Positions 51,808 to 59,921 of a stretch of 64,000 nt of DNA are shown one piece after another. Numbering within the stretch: the stretch's first letter is position 1; each line of letters starts with the position of its first letter. Source of the stretch: Streptomyces sp. TSRI0107 (GTDB taxonomy: Bacteria > Actinomycetota > Actinomycetes > Streptomycetales > Streptomycetaceae); assembly GCF_001905845.1 (NCBI RefSeq), contig NZ_LIVZ01000002.1, positions 1 to 64,000 on the forward strand. Direction: 5' to 3'. Under the pieces are notes generated by a model. That model had not been told where the DNA came from. It made no database searches and saw only the letters and a program-made list of their open reading frames with translations. Both the position numbers and the translations under genes were made by a program.

Positions 51808-54621
51808 GTGACCGTGCGACGGGACTTCAAGGAGCCTGCCAGATGCCGCCCCGACCTGGTCATCGGACGGGAGGAGCCGTTCGCCGGCGCCCGTGACCAG
51901 CTGGAGCGCGGCGGCAGTGTGCTCCTCCACGGGCCCGCCGGAATAGGAAAGTCGACCGTGCTGCGGGCATTGGCCGCGGAATACGGCGCGACGGTACGGA
52001 CCGTGTTGCGCTGCTCCGCGACCGAGTCCGAATCCCATCTCCCCTTCCTCGCCCTCGCCGACCTCCTCGGCCTGGTCCTGGACGAGGTGTCCGACCAGCT
52101 GCCCGCCACCCAGCGCACCGCACTGGAGTCCGCGCTCACCGGCCGCGGCGAGTCCAGCCTCCAGCGCGACGGCCTCGCCCTGCGTCTCGCGGTGCTGTCG
52201 GCGCTGCGCGCACTCGCCGCGGCCGGACCCGTCCTGCTCGTCGCCGACGACCTGCAGTGGCTGGACCCGGCCAGCGCCGAACTGCTCGGTTTCGCCGCCC
52301 GCCGCCTCGGCGACACCCCCGTCCAACTGCTGTGCGCGGTGCGGACCGAGGGCCAGGAGTACGACCGGCAGCTGCGGGCCAGCCCGCCCGACACCCTCGC
52401 CCTGCGCCTCGGCCCGCTCTCCCGCGCCCAGGTCTCCGCGCTGCTCGACCACCGCGGCTACACCGGTCTGGCCCGCTCGACGGTCCGCGACATCCACCGC
52501 ACCAGCGGCGGCAACCCGCTGTTCGCGCTGGAGCTGGGCCGCGCCCTCGCCGAGGCCCCGACGCCGCCCCGGCCGGGCGAGCCGCTGCCGGTGCCGACCT
52601 CGCTGCGGGCGCTGGTGCTGAGCCGGCTGGAGATGCTCCCGGACGAGGCCCGGCACACCCTCCTGGTGGCCAGCGCGGGCGCCCGGCCCACGCTGGCCCT
52701 GCTGCACGCGGCCGGCCGGCCCGACGCCGAGGCGGAGACCGCGCGGGCCGCCGAACTGGGGCTGCTGGCCACCGACTCGGAGGGCCCCGCCGTACGGTTC
52801 GCGCATCCGCTGATCTCCGCCGCGCTGTACGCGGAGGCGCCCGCGCACCAGCGGCGGGCGGCGCACGCGGCGCTGTCGGAGGCCGCCTCGGACCCGATCG
52901 AACGCGCCCGGCACCTGGCGCTGGCGACCACCGGCACGGACCCCGAGGTGGCGGCCCGGCTCGCCGAGGCCGCCGCGCTGGCCCGGGACCGCGGCGCCCC
53001 GTCGATGGCGGCCTCGCTGGGGCTGCTCGCCGCCCGGCACACCCCCGCCGACGGGCAGCCGGGCGCCGACGAGCGGCGGCTGCAGGCCGCGGAGGACGCG
53101 ATCACCGCCGGCGAGGTGGACCTCGCCCGGGACATCGCGCGGGAGGTGCTGGCCCGGTCGGCGGTGCCGGCCGACCGGGTGCGGGCCTGGATGGTGGTGA
53201 TCGAGGCGGCCGGGCAGGCCCTCGGGGAGGTCGACGCCGTCTTCCCGCAGGCGCTGGCCGACGCGGGCGACGACCCCCGGCTGCTCGCCCTGGTCCACTA
53301 TCAGCTGGCCTGGCGGGGCCTGGTAGTGGAGGGCGACTTCGCGGAGGGCCGCGAGGAGGCCGCGCACGCGGCGGAGCTGGCCGCGCGGGGCGGGGACCGG
53401 CGAACGGAGCTGCTGGCGCTCGCCTTCCAGGCGCAGGCCGAGACGCTGATGGGCCACCCGGACGCCCCGGCGACCATCAAGCGGGCGCTGAAGGAGCCCC
53501 AGGACCCGCAGGTCGCCTGCCATCACAACGGGGCCGGCTCGACCCGGCTGCGCTGGCTGCTGATGAGCGACCAGCTGCCGGACGCCCGCGCCACCGTCAC
53601 CAAGCTGCTCAGCGAGGCGCGGCGGCGCGGCATGGTGGAGAGCGAGGTGCACTTCCTGCGGATGCTCGCCGAGACCGAACTGCGCTCCGGGCACTGCGGG
53701 CGCGCCCTCGACCTGGCCCGCGAGAGCATGCGTCTGGCGCGGGACTCCGGGATCGGCGAGGTGGCGTCGGCCGTGCTCACCTCCGTCGCGGAGGCCTCCG
53801 GCGGCGACGTCGAGCGGGCGCTGGCGCTCGCCAGGGAGGCCGCCGAGCACGCGGAGGAGGACGGCGACCACATCTACATGTCCCGCGCCCTGGCGTCCCT
53901 CGGCCATGTCCAGCTGGTCGCCGGGGACGCCGCCGGCGCGGTGCGGTCGCTGCGCCGGGTGCGGGAGCTGGAGCAGGGGCTCGGTGTGACCGACCCGGCG
54001 CGCGGACGCTGGCACGGCGACCTCGCGGAGGCGCTGGTGCGGATCGGGGAGATCACGGAGGCGCAGGACGTCGTCGACGTGACCCGGGAGCAGGCGCTGC
54101 GGCTGAGCCGGGAGAGCGTGCTCGCCGTACTGGACCGGGCGGAGGCGCTGGTCCGCGCGGCGCGCGGGGAACTCGACGGGGCGATTGCCCAGCTGACGTC
54201 GGTTCAGGACCGGCTGGCCAAGCTGGGGTACGGGCTGGAGGAGGCGCGGGCCGCGTTCGTGCTGGCGCGGCTGCGCCCCGGGCGGCCGGGGCCGACGGCG
54301 TACGACGAGGCGGCGCGGCTGTTCCGGCGGTGCCGGGCGCTGCCGTGGTTGCGGCAGGTGGAGGCGGCGGCCGCGATGCCGGCGCCACCGGAACCGGCCC
54401 TCGCGCCGGGGCCCGCGCCGGCCGTGCTGGAGGGGCTGGCGTCGATGGAGCGTCAGGTCGCCGCGCTGGTCATGGAGGGCGCGACCAACCGGGAGATCGC
54501 CGCGCGGCTGTTCATCAGCGTCAAGACGGTGGAGGCGACCCTGACCCGGGTCTACCGCAAGCTGGGGATCCGGTCGCGGGTGGACATCGTCCGGCTGGCG
54601 GCGGGGCGGCGCGCGCCCTGA
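51808..54621 (+). CDS. Large ATP-binding LuxR-family (LAL) regulator
   Basis: A 937-residue LAL protein. Walker A HGPAGIGKST is at residues 41-50, and the Walker B-like LLVADDLQWLD is near 144-154. About 500 residues of helical TPR-like repeats follow. The C-terminal LuxR HTH is MERQVAALVMEGATNREIAARLFISVKTVEATLTRVYRKLGI. GTG 51808 has GGAGGGGAGC upstream. LAL proteins activate pathway genes in response to an unknown small molecule. It is directly followed by the secreted trypsin gene, a plausible target. Confidence 0.92.
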   Translation: MTVRRDFKEPARCRPDLVIGREEPFAGARDQLERGGSVLLHGPAGIGKSTVLRALAAEYGATVRTVLRCSATESESHLPFLALADLLGLVLDEVSDQLPATQRTALESALTGRGESSLQRDGLALRLAVLSALRALAAAGPVLLVADDLQWLDPASAELLGFAARRLGDTPVQLLCAVRTEGQEYDRQLRASPPDTLALRLGPLSRAQVSALLDHRGYTGLARSTVRDIHRTSGGNPLFALELGRALAEAPTPPRPGEPLPVPTSLRALVLSRLEMLPDEARHTLLVASAGARPTLALLHAAGRPDAEAETARAAELGLLATDSEGPAVRFAHPLISAALYAEAPAHQRRAAHAALSEAASDPIERARHLALATTGTDPEVAARLAEAAALARDRGAPSMAASLGLLAARHTPADGQPGADERRLQAAEDAITAGEVDLARDIAREVLARSAVPADRVRAWMVVIEAAGQALGEVDAVFPQALADAGDDPRLLALVHYQLAWRGLVVEGDFAEGREEAAHAAELAARGGDRRTELLALAFQAQAETLMGHPDAPATIKRALKEPQDPQVACHHNGAGSTRLRWLLMSDQLPDARATVTKLLSEARRRGMVESEVHFLRMLAETELRSGHCGRALDLARESMRLARDSGIGEVASAVLTSVAEASGGDVERALALAREAAEHAEEDGDHIYMSRALASLGHVQLVAGDAAGAVRSLRRVRELEQGLGVTDPARGRWHGDLAEALVRIGEITEAQDVVDVTREQALRLSRESVLAVLDRAEALVRAARGELDGAIAQLTSVQDRLAKLGYGLEEARAAFVLARLRPGRPGPTAYDEAARLFRRCRALPWLRQVEAAAAMPAPPEPALAPGPAPAVLEGLASMERQVAALVMEGATNREIAARLFISVKTVEATLTRVYRKLGIRSRVDIVRLAAGRRAP

Positions 54622-54643
54622 GCACCGAGGGTTTTCCCTCACC

Positions 54644-54660
54644 AACCCCCTTAGGGGGTT
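54644..54660. promoter_or_regulatory. 17-bp palindrome AACCCCC-TTA-GGGGGTT upstream of the trypsin gene
   Basis: Perfect 7-bp arms, 139 bp before the protease ATG. It is flanked by a direct repeat TTCCCTCA at 54634-54641 and 54659-54666. The element resembles the synthetase/GAF-LuxR palindrome at 50698. It could instead terminate the LAL transcript, whose stop is 23 bp upstream. Confidence 0.5.
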
Positions 54661-54798
54661 CCCTCATTGGGAGGGCGGGGCCGCCGGCCCTAGCGTAAGG
54701 GCGTGCCGCTCGCCGGGCACACGGGGATCTGTCCCGAGATCCCCGTGCACCACCCCCCACCCCGCGCGACCCCCCACCGGCAATCCCTGAGGAGACTC

Positions 54799-55590
54799 AT
54801 GTTCGGGCTCACCCGTGCGAGAAAGGCCGCCGTGGCCGTCGCCGCCGGCGGCGCCGCCGCCGCGACCGTGCTGACCGGCGCCCCCTCGGCCGTCGCCGCG
54901 CCCCAGCCCGTCGTCGGCGGCACCACCACCACGACGAGCGCCTATCCGTTCATGATGCAGATCACCGACGCCTCGCAGAACCAGTTCTGCGGCGGCACGC
55001 TGGTCTCGCCGACGAAGGTCGTCACCGCCGCGCACTGCATGGTCGGGGAGAGCACCAGCAGCGTCCGCGTGGTCGGCGGCCGGACCTACCTCAACGGCAC
55101 CAACGGGACGGTCGCGCGGGTCAGCAGGATATGGATCCACCCGAACTACACCACCGCGACCCGCGGTGAGGACGTGGCGGTGCTGACGCTGTCGACGTCG
55201 ATGCCGTACACCACGGCCAAGTACGTCTCGTCGACCGACGCCTCCGTCTACAAGGCCGGCACCACCGCCCGGGTGCTCGGCTGGGGTACGACGTCGCAGA
55301 GCGGCAGCTCCTCCAACCAGCTGCGGACCGCGACCGTACCGATCGTCTCCGACTCGAGCTGCGGCGGGAGTTACGGCTCCGACTACGTCGCGAACGAGAT
55401 GGTGTGCGCCGGATACTCCTCCGGCGGCGTGGACACCTGCCAGGGCGACAGCGGCGGTCCCCTGCTTGTCGGGGGCGTCCTGGCAGGGATCACTTCCTGG
55501 GGCGAGGGCTGCGCCCAGGCCGGTTACCCGGGTGTGTACACCCGGCTGACCACCTTCTCCAGCCTGGTGACCGCGCAGGTCAACTCGTGA
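54799..55590 (+). CDS. Secreted trypsin-like serine protease
   Basis: A 263-residue S1 protease preproenzyme. The signal peptide covers about residues 1-34, followed by a very short propeptide, and the mature start is VVGGTTTTTSAYPFM, close to Streptomyces trypsin. The catalytic triad is His79 (VVTAAHC), Asp125 (GEDVAVL) and Ser218 (CQGDSGGP). Asp212, six residues before the serine, is the S1-pocket aspartate that gives Arg/Lys specificity. Six cysteines allow three disulphides. It lies 177 bp after the LAL regulator. Confidence 0.95.
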   Translation: MFGLTRARKAAVAVAAGGAAAATVLTGAPSAVAAPQPVVGGTTTTTSAYPFMMQITDASQNQFCGGTLVSPTKVVTAAHCMVGESTSSVRVVGGRTYLNGTNGTVARVSRIWIHPNYTTATRGEDVAVLTLSTSMPYTTAKYVSSTDASVYKAGTTARVLGWGTTSQSGSSSNQLRTATVPIVSDSSCGGSYGSDYVANEMVCAGYSSGGVDTCQGDSGGPLLVGGVLAGITSWGEGCAQAGYPGVYTRLTTFSSLVTAQVNS

Positions 55591-55630
55591 CCAGGTAAGG
55601 ACTCCTGAGGGCACCCCTCAGGTGAGTACC

Positions 55631-55673
55631 AGGGGGCGTTGCGGGCCTCCACGAGCGGCCCGCAGCGCCCCCT
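55631..55673. terminator. Bidirectional hairpin after the trypsin gene
   Basis: AGGGGGCG (55631-55638) with CGCCCCCT (55666-55673), then an inner TGCGGGCC/GGCCCGCA stem after one mismatch, with a 9-base loop. TTTCC follows on the plus strand. It lies between the convergent trypsin and winged-helix genes. Confidence 0.8.
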
Positions 55674-55698
55674 TTCCATGTCCGGGGTCACCGCCGGC

Positions 55699-56820
55699 TC
55701 AGCCGGTGACGGTGCCGAACCGGATGTCGTACGACCCCTGCGGGTACAGCGTGCGCAGCGTCCGCTCGGCCTCGGCGCCCACCTCCTCGCGCGCCGCCCG
55801 GGTGAGGTCCGTGAAGGGCTCGATGACGAGGGCGTCGTCGCGCAGGCGCCACACGCCGGCGAGGAAGCCGTCGACGAGGAGCGGGCAGTGGAAGGTGTTC
55901 GCCTGCCAGGTGCGGCCGCGGTGCGGGGGCGGGATCACCCGGGTGCGGTCGGCGTGGGACAGCAGCAGGTTGTCGAACTCGGGCAGCAGGCGGGGCGGGG
56001 CCGGGGTGTCCGGGTCGGGGCGCGGGGCGTCGGGCAGGTCGAAGAGTTCGACGCCGTTCGGGTCGCGGAAGGTGACGAGGGAGGGCCGCAGGCGTTCGAA
56101 GGCGGGCCGTGTCCGGGTCAGCCCGGCCCAGGTCTGCAGGTCCCGCACGGAGGCCGGCCCGAACGCGGCGAGATAGCGCAGCACGACCGCGTCCAGGGCG
56201 GCGGGCGGCTCGGCCGGGCGGCCCAGCCAGTGCTCGACCGTGGTCACGGCGACCTGGGCGCTCCTCCCCCACAGGCCGCGCGGGGTGACCTGGACCAGGG
56301 GCAGCGTGCAGCGGGCGGCGACGGCCAGGGCCTGCGGATCGGCGTCCGGCCATTCGGCGCGCAGGGCCTCGCGCAGCTGCTTCATGGTGCGCGGCTCCGC
56401 CTCGACGAGGTCGCGGGCGAGGGCGGCGAGCCGGCCGAGGTCGACGCCGACGAGGCCGTCGCGGAACTGCTTCATGTTCAGCTCCCGGTCCCGCGCGGGC
56501 TGCACCAGGGGGCGCAGGGTGAGGCTGTCGTCGGCGGTGTGCAGATGGATGGTGGAGCGGAGCGTCACCATCCGCACCACCTCGCGGCCGTCGAGCAGCC
56601 CCGACAGCTCCTCGGGGGTGAAGCCCTCCAGGCGGGCGGCGAGCGCGTGGTACGGCGGCTTCACCTCCTGCGCCTGGAGTCCGACGAGATGTTCCACGGC
56701 CGCCTTCGCGGACATCGGCGAGCGGTCGAGGAGCAGCTGCCGGGCGAGGGTGGCCCGGTTGAGGGCGCGGGTGCCGAGCACGGGGGCGGTCGTGGCGGGC
56801 TGGGCCTTCGTCGTGGTCAT
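55699..56820 (-). CDS. Winged-helix DNA-binding-domain protein (HTH_42/AlkX-type)
   Basis: A 373-residue member of the winged-helix-domain family that includes crosslink-unhooking glycosylases and uncharacterised actinobacterial proteins. Features are LARQLLLDRSPMSAKAAVEHLVGLQAQEVKPPYHALAARL, REVVRMVTLRSTIHLHTADD (a motif resembling the QxR/TxHxx region), AFGPASVRDLQTWAGLTR and LLPEFDNLLLSHADR. DNA glycosylase activity is not established. Its ATG overlaps the stop of the upstream GH5 gene (ATGA). Confidence 0.8.
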   Translation of the reverse strand: MTTTKAQPATTAPVLGTRALNRATLARQLLLDRSPMSAKAAVEHLVGLQAQEVKPPYHALAARLEGFTPEELSGLLDGREVVRMVTLRSTIHLHTADDSLTLRPLVQPARDRELNMKQFRDGLVGVDLGRLAALARDLVEAEPRTMKQLREALRAEWPDADPQALAVAARCTLPLVQVTPRGLWGRSAQVAVTTVEHWLGRPAEPPAALDAVVLRYLAAFGPASVRDLQTWAGLTRTRPAFERLRPSLVTFRDPNGVELFDLPDAPRPDPDTPAPPRLLPEFDNLLLSHADRTRVIPPPHRGRTWQANTFHCPLLVDGFLAGVWRLRDDALVIEPFTDLTRAAREEVGAEAERTLRTLYPQGSYDIRFGTVTG

Positions 56821-58232
56821 GGGCGGCACGCTAGCCGCCGTTGCGGACAGCTACGGTCCTCGATGGGGGACCGTCGGACGGTGACGGTCACGTCGCGGCC
56901 CGGGGAGGCCAGGACCCGGGCCCGGCCCGGCTCGGTGCGCAGCACGGTCGCCGCGTCGGCGGTGATGTGCCAGGTGCCCGGCGGCAGGGAGAGTTCGGTC
57001 GTGCGCGGGCCGTGCCGGGACGCCCGGTAGGCCAGGCGGTACACGCCGTCCGCGGGGTCGTACGAGGCCGAGGCGACGGTGCCCGCGACGCTCGCCGCGT
57101 ACGGCTCGGCGGTCAGCTCCTTGTGGGTGCGGAAGGCGCCGGTGTCGTCGACCGCGCAGTACCCGCCGCCGTAGCACCACACGTAGCCCGCCCAGCCGGA
57201 GGTGTAGCGGCCGAGGGAGGCCATGGCGTCGCGGTAGAAGAGGCCCATGTTCGGCAGGGAGTTGTCGAGCGGTCCCCACTCCCCCACCACGACGGGCACC
57301 CGGTAGCGCCTCGGGTACTCGACGACGGCCCGCTCGTAGGCCTCGATCCAGCCGGCACCGGGGTCGTAGTCGGCGCCCGCCTCCATGGCGGTGTTGTAGA
57401 AGTGCGGCGCGTACACCACCTTCGGGTCGTCGACGCGTCCGAGGCCGGTCGGTACGCCCTCGCCGACGATCGGTGTGGGCTCGACGAAGATCCAGGCGTC
57501 CCGGTCGGCCGAACGGACCGCGTCGGCGAGGCGGTTGTACATCGGGGTGATCTGGTCGCGCTCGATGCGGCGCGCGGCCGTCGGCAGGTCCTCCCCTTCG
57601 CGCGGTTCGCCCATCGGTTCGTTCATCAGGTCGTAGCCGATCACGGCCGGGTGGCGGGCGACGTGCCCGGCGAGCACCCGCCAGGCACCGGCCTGCGCGC
57701 GGCGCAGGTCGGGGTCCTCGTAGAGGTGGGTGAAGGCGCGCTGGACGGCGGGTTCGAAGTACTCGGCGAACCAGTCGTCCGGGTGGGGGGTGAAGGGCAG
57801 TCCGTCGGTCCTGGTGGCCCAGGCGGGGATGCCGCGATGGCCGAAGGCCGGGCCGAAGACGTCCTGGTGGGCGTCGATCAGGACCTTGACGTCGTTGCGC
57901 TCGGCCCAGTCGAGGACGCGGTCGATCTTCCTCAGGTATCCGGTGCTGTACTGCCCCGGCCGGGGCTCCAGGTCGTCCCAGAAGACCAGCAGGCGGGCGA
58001 GGTTGAAGCCCTGGGCCCGCATGTCGGCGAAGTGCCGTTCGGTGACGGCCGACAGGGCTTCGTCGCCCCGGTTCACCTTGTCCTCGACGTTCCAGCCGCG
58101 CAGGGTCAGCACCCGCCCGTGCCGGTCGGTGAGGGGAGGGATGTCCGGTGCGTCCGGCCGCGCCTGGGCGGCCGTCGCGGGGGTGAGCAGGGCACCGACG
58201 GCCACACTCGCGGTCAGGGTCGTTCGCAGCAC
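56817..58232 (-). CDS. Secreted GH5-type glycosidase (endoglycoceramidase-like)
   Basis: A 471-residue exported cellulase-fold hydrolase. The signal peptide ends near TAAQA. DRHGRVLTLRGWNVEDKVN is the GH5 opening. Acid/base Glu205 is in GYDLMNEPMGEP and nucleophile Glu318 in VPVVVGEWGP. A C-terminal beta-sandwich (YRLAYRASRHGPRTTELSLPPGTWHIT) matches endoglycoceramidase-type enzymes more than true cellulases, and there is no CBM. GTG 58232 has AGGAGG seven bases upstream. It is coupled to the winged-helix gene, an odd partnership. Confidence 0.86.
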   Translation of the reverse strand: MLRTTLTASVAVGALLTPATAAQARPDAPDIPPLTDRHGRVLTLRGWNVEDKVNRGDEALSAVTERHFADMRAQGFNLARLLVFWDDLEPRPGQYSTGYLRKIDRVLDWAERNDVKVLIDAHQDVFGPAFGHRGIPAWATRTDGLPFTPHPDDWFAEYFEPAVQRAFTHLYEDPDLRRAQAGAWRVLAGHVARHPAVIGYDLMNEPMGEPREGEDLPTAARRIERDQITPMYNRLADAVRSADRDAWIFVEPTPIVGEGVPTGLGRVDDPKVVYAPHFYNTAMEAGADYDPGAGWIEAYERAVVEYPRRYRVPVVVGEWGPLDNSLPNMGLFYRDAMASLGRYTSGWAGYVWCYGGGYCAVDDTGAFRTHKELTAEPYAASVAGTVASASYDPADGVYRLAYRASRHGPRTTELSLPPGTWHITADAATVLRTEPGRARVLASPGRDVTVTVRRSPIEDRSCPQRRLACRP

Positions 58233-58375
58233 GGGCAACCTCCTGCACGTAGCCGACTCCGATCGGTCGCCCGTAAACGGAACATGACGCTCCCTCAGCT
58301 TTTTTCGGCAAAGGTGTTCCCCTGGCGACTACCGGCCAGTAAATACCGTGGGTAACCCCACGTCCAGGAGGTGTC

Positions 58376-59905
58376 ATGAGACGCTCCGGGTACCGGCTGC
58401 GGTGGCTCGCCACCGCGGCCGCGGCCGTCCTCGCCATGGCGACGGCCGCCGTTCCCGCCACCGCGACCCCCGCCACGGCCGCCGGCACACGGCCCGCGGC
58501 CGCCACCCCGCTCCCGTCCGACCTGGAGGCGATCAGGGCCAGGGAAGCCACCGCGCTCTACGGCGACCCCGCCGAACGCCCCCTCGCCGAGCGCAGGACC
58601 GCGCTGATATCGCTCGGCGACAGCGAGATCTCCGGGGAGGGCGTCGGCACCTACGAACCGCCGACGAACGGCCCCACGAACTGGTGCCACCGCTCCCCCG
58701 ACGCCGCCGTCCACCGCACCGGCATCGCCGCGGACCTCACCTTCAACGTCTCCTGCTCCGGCGCCTCCACCGGCAACATCCGGATCGGGGGCGCCAAGCA
58801 GTACGCCGACGAGCTGGTGCAGAGCGACAGCCTGGCGATCAAGGCGCGCAACACCCGGATCAAGATGGTGCTGCTCGTCGCCGGGGCCAACGACGACCTC
58901 CAGTTCGGTCCCGTCATGACCGACTGCGTCCAGCGCTACCTGCTCTCCCAGGGACCCTGCGAGCCGAAGTACGCCCCCGGCTGGCAGGCCCGCGTGGACG
59001 GCCTGGTCCCGAAGGTCGAGCGGACCGTGCGCGACCTGCGGTCCGTGATGCGCGACGCGGGGTACGCCGACGGCGACTACAAGCTCGTCGTGATGAGCTA
59101 CCCGAGCCCGATCGGCCCCGACTTCCGCGACAACCCCGGCTTCGGCGGCAAACTCGCCTGCGGCGGCCTCGGCTACGACTCCGACACGAAGTGGGGCCGC
59201 GACACCGCCGTACCGGCCTTCGAACGCGGGGTCCGCAAGGCCGCGGCCGCCGCGGGCGCCTCCTACCTGGACGCCTCACGCCTCTTCCACGGCCACGAGG
59301 TGTGCATGGAGGACACCTGGGCGCGCGGCCTGTACATCGATCTGTCCAAGCCCGGCACGCCGGACGAGAACTCCGTCCGGCAGTCCTTCCACCCCAACGC
59401 CCGCGGCCACGCCGCCTTCGCGTCCTGCCTCACCCGCTTCTACGCCTCGGACCTGCGCGAGGCCTCCTGCGCGGACGTCGCCTCCTCCGGCAGCCCCGTC
59501 CTGTTCCCCCACGCCTGGGACGACGTCTTCGCGCCGCTGAGGAACCAGGCGACCGGCACCTGCGTGGACGTCGCCGCCTCCGGCAGCGCCAACGGCACCG
59601 GCGTCCTCGGCTGGGACTGCGCCGACACCCGCAACCAGCGCTGGTGGTACGACCCGGCCCGGCGGACCTTCCACACCCAGCTCACCCAGGACCGCTGCCT
59701 GGACGTCCCCGGCGCGCGGTACCGCGCGGGCACCGCGCTGAACGTCTGGAACTGCTCCGGCTCGGCCAACCAGAAGTTCGTCCGCGACGGTGCGACGATC
59801 CGCCCGTCCGCCGAGCCCGGCCTGTGCCTGACGCAGGCGGCGGCCCGGGAACCGCTGCGGCTGCAGCCGTGCGACGGCTCGGCCGGCCAGCGGTTCACCT
59901 CGTAG
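58376..59905 (+). CDS. Secreted SGNH/GDSL esterase with C-terminal ricin-type lectin domain
   Basis: A 509-residue exported hydrolase. The signal peptide is about residues 1-36. The GDS motif SLGDSEISGEG gives nucleophile Ser83. FNVSCSGASTGNI and LLVAGANDDLQF are blocks II-III (Gly and Asn oxyanion residues). RQSFHPNARGHAAF gives the catalytic His. From about 385 a beta-trefoil lectin follows (NQATGTCVDVAASGSANGTGV, with NQRWWYD and NQKFV as QxW-type repeats). It is probably a carbohydrate-targeted esterase or lipase outside the cell. ATG 58376 follows AGGAGG. Confidence 0.9.
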   Translation: MRRSGYRLRWLATAAAAVLAMATAAVPATATPATAAGTRPAAATPLPSDLEAIRAREATALYGDPAERPLAERRTALISLGDSEISGEGVGTYEPPTNGPTNWCHRSPDAAVHRTGIAADLTFNVSCSGASTGNIRIGGAKQYADELVQSDSLAIKARNTRIKMVLLVAGANDDLQFGPVMTDCVQRYLLSQGPCEPKYAPGWQARVDGLVPKVERTVRDLRSVMRDAGYADGDYKLVVMSYPSPIGPDFRDNPGFGGKLACGGLGYDSDTKWGRDTAVPAFERGVRKAAAAAGASYLDASRLFHGHEVCMEDTWARGLYIDLSKPGTPDENSVRQSFHPNARGHAAFASCLTRFYASDLREASCADVASSGSPVLFPHAWDDVFAPLRNQATGTCVDVAASGSANGTGVLGWDCADTRNQRWWYDPARRTFHTQLTQDRCLDVPGARYRAGTALNVWNCSGSANQKFVRDGATIRPSAEPGLCLTQAAAREPLRLQPCDGSAGQRFTS

Positions 59906-59921
59906 GGCGTGGCACCGCCGC

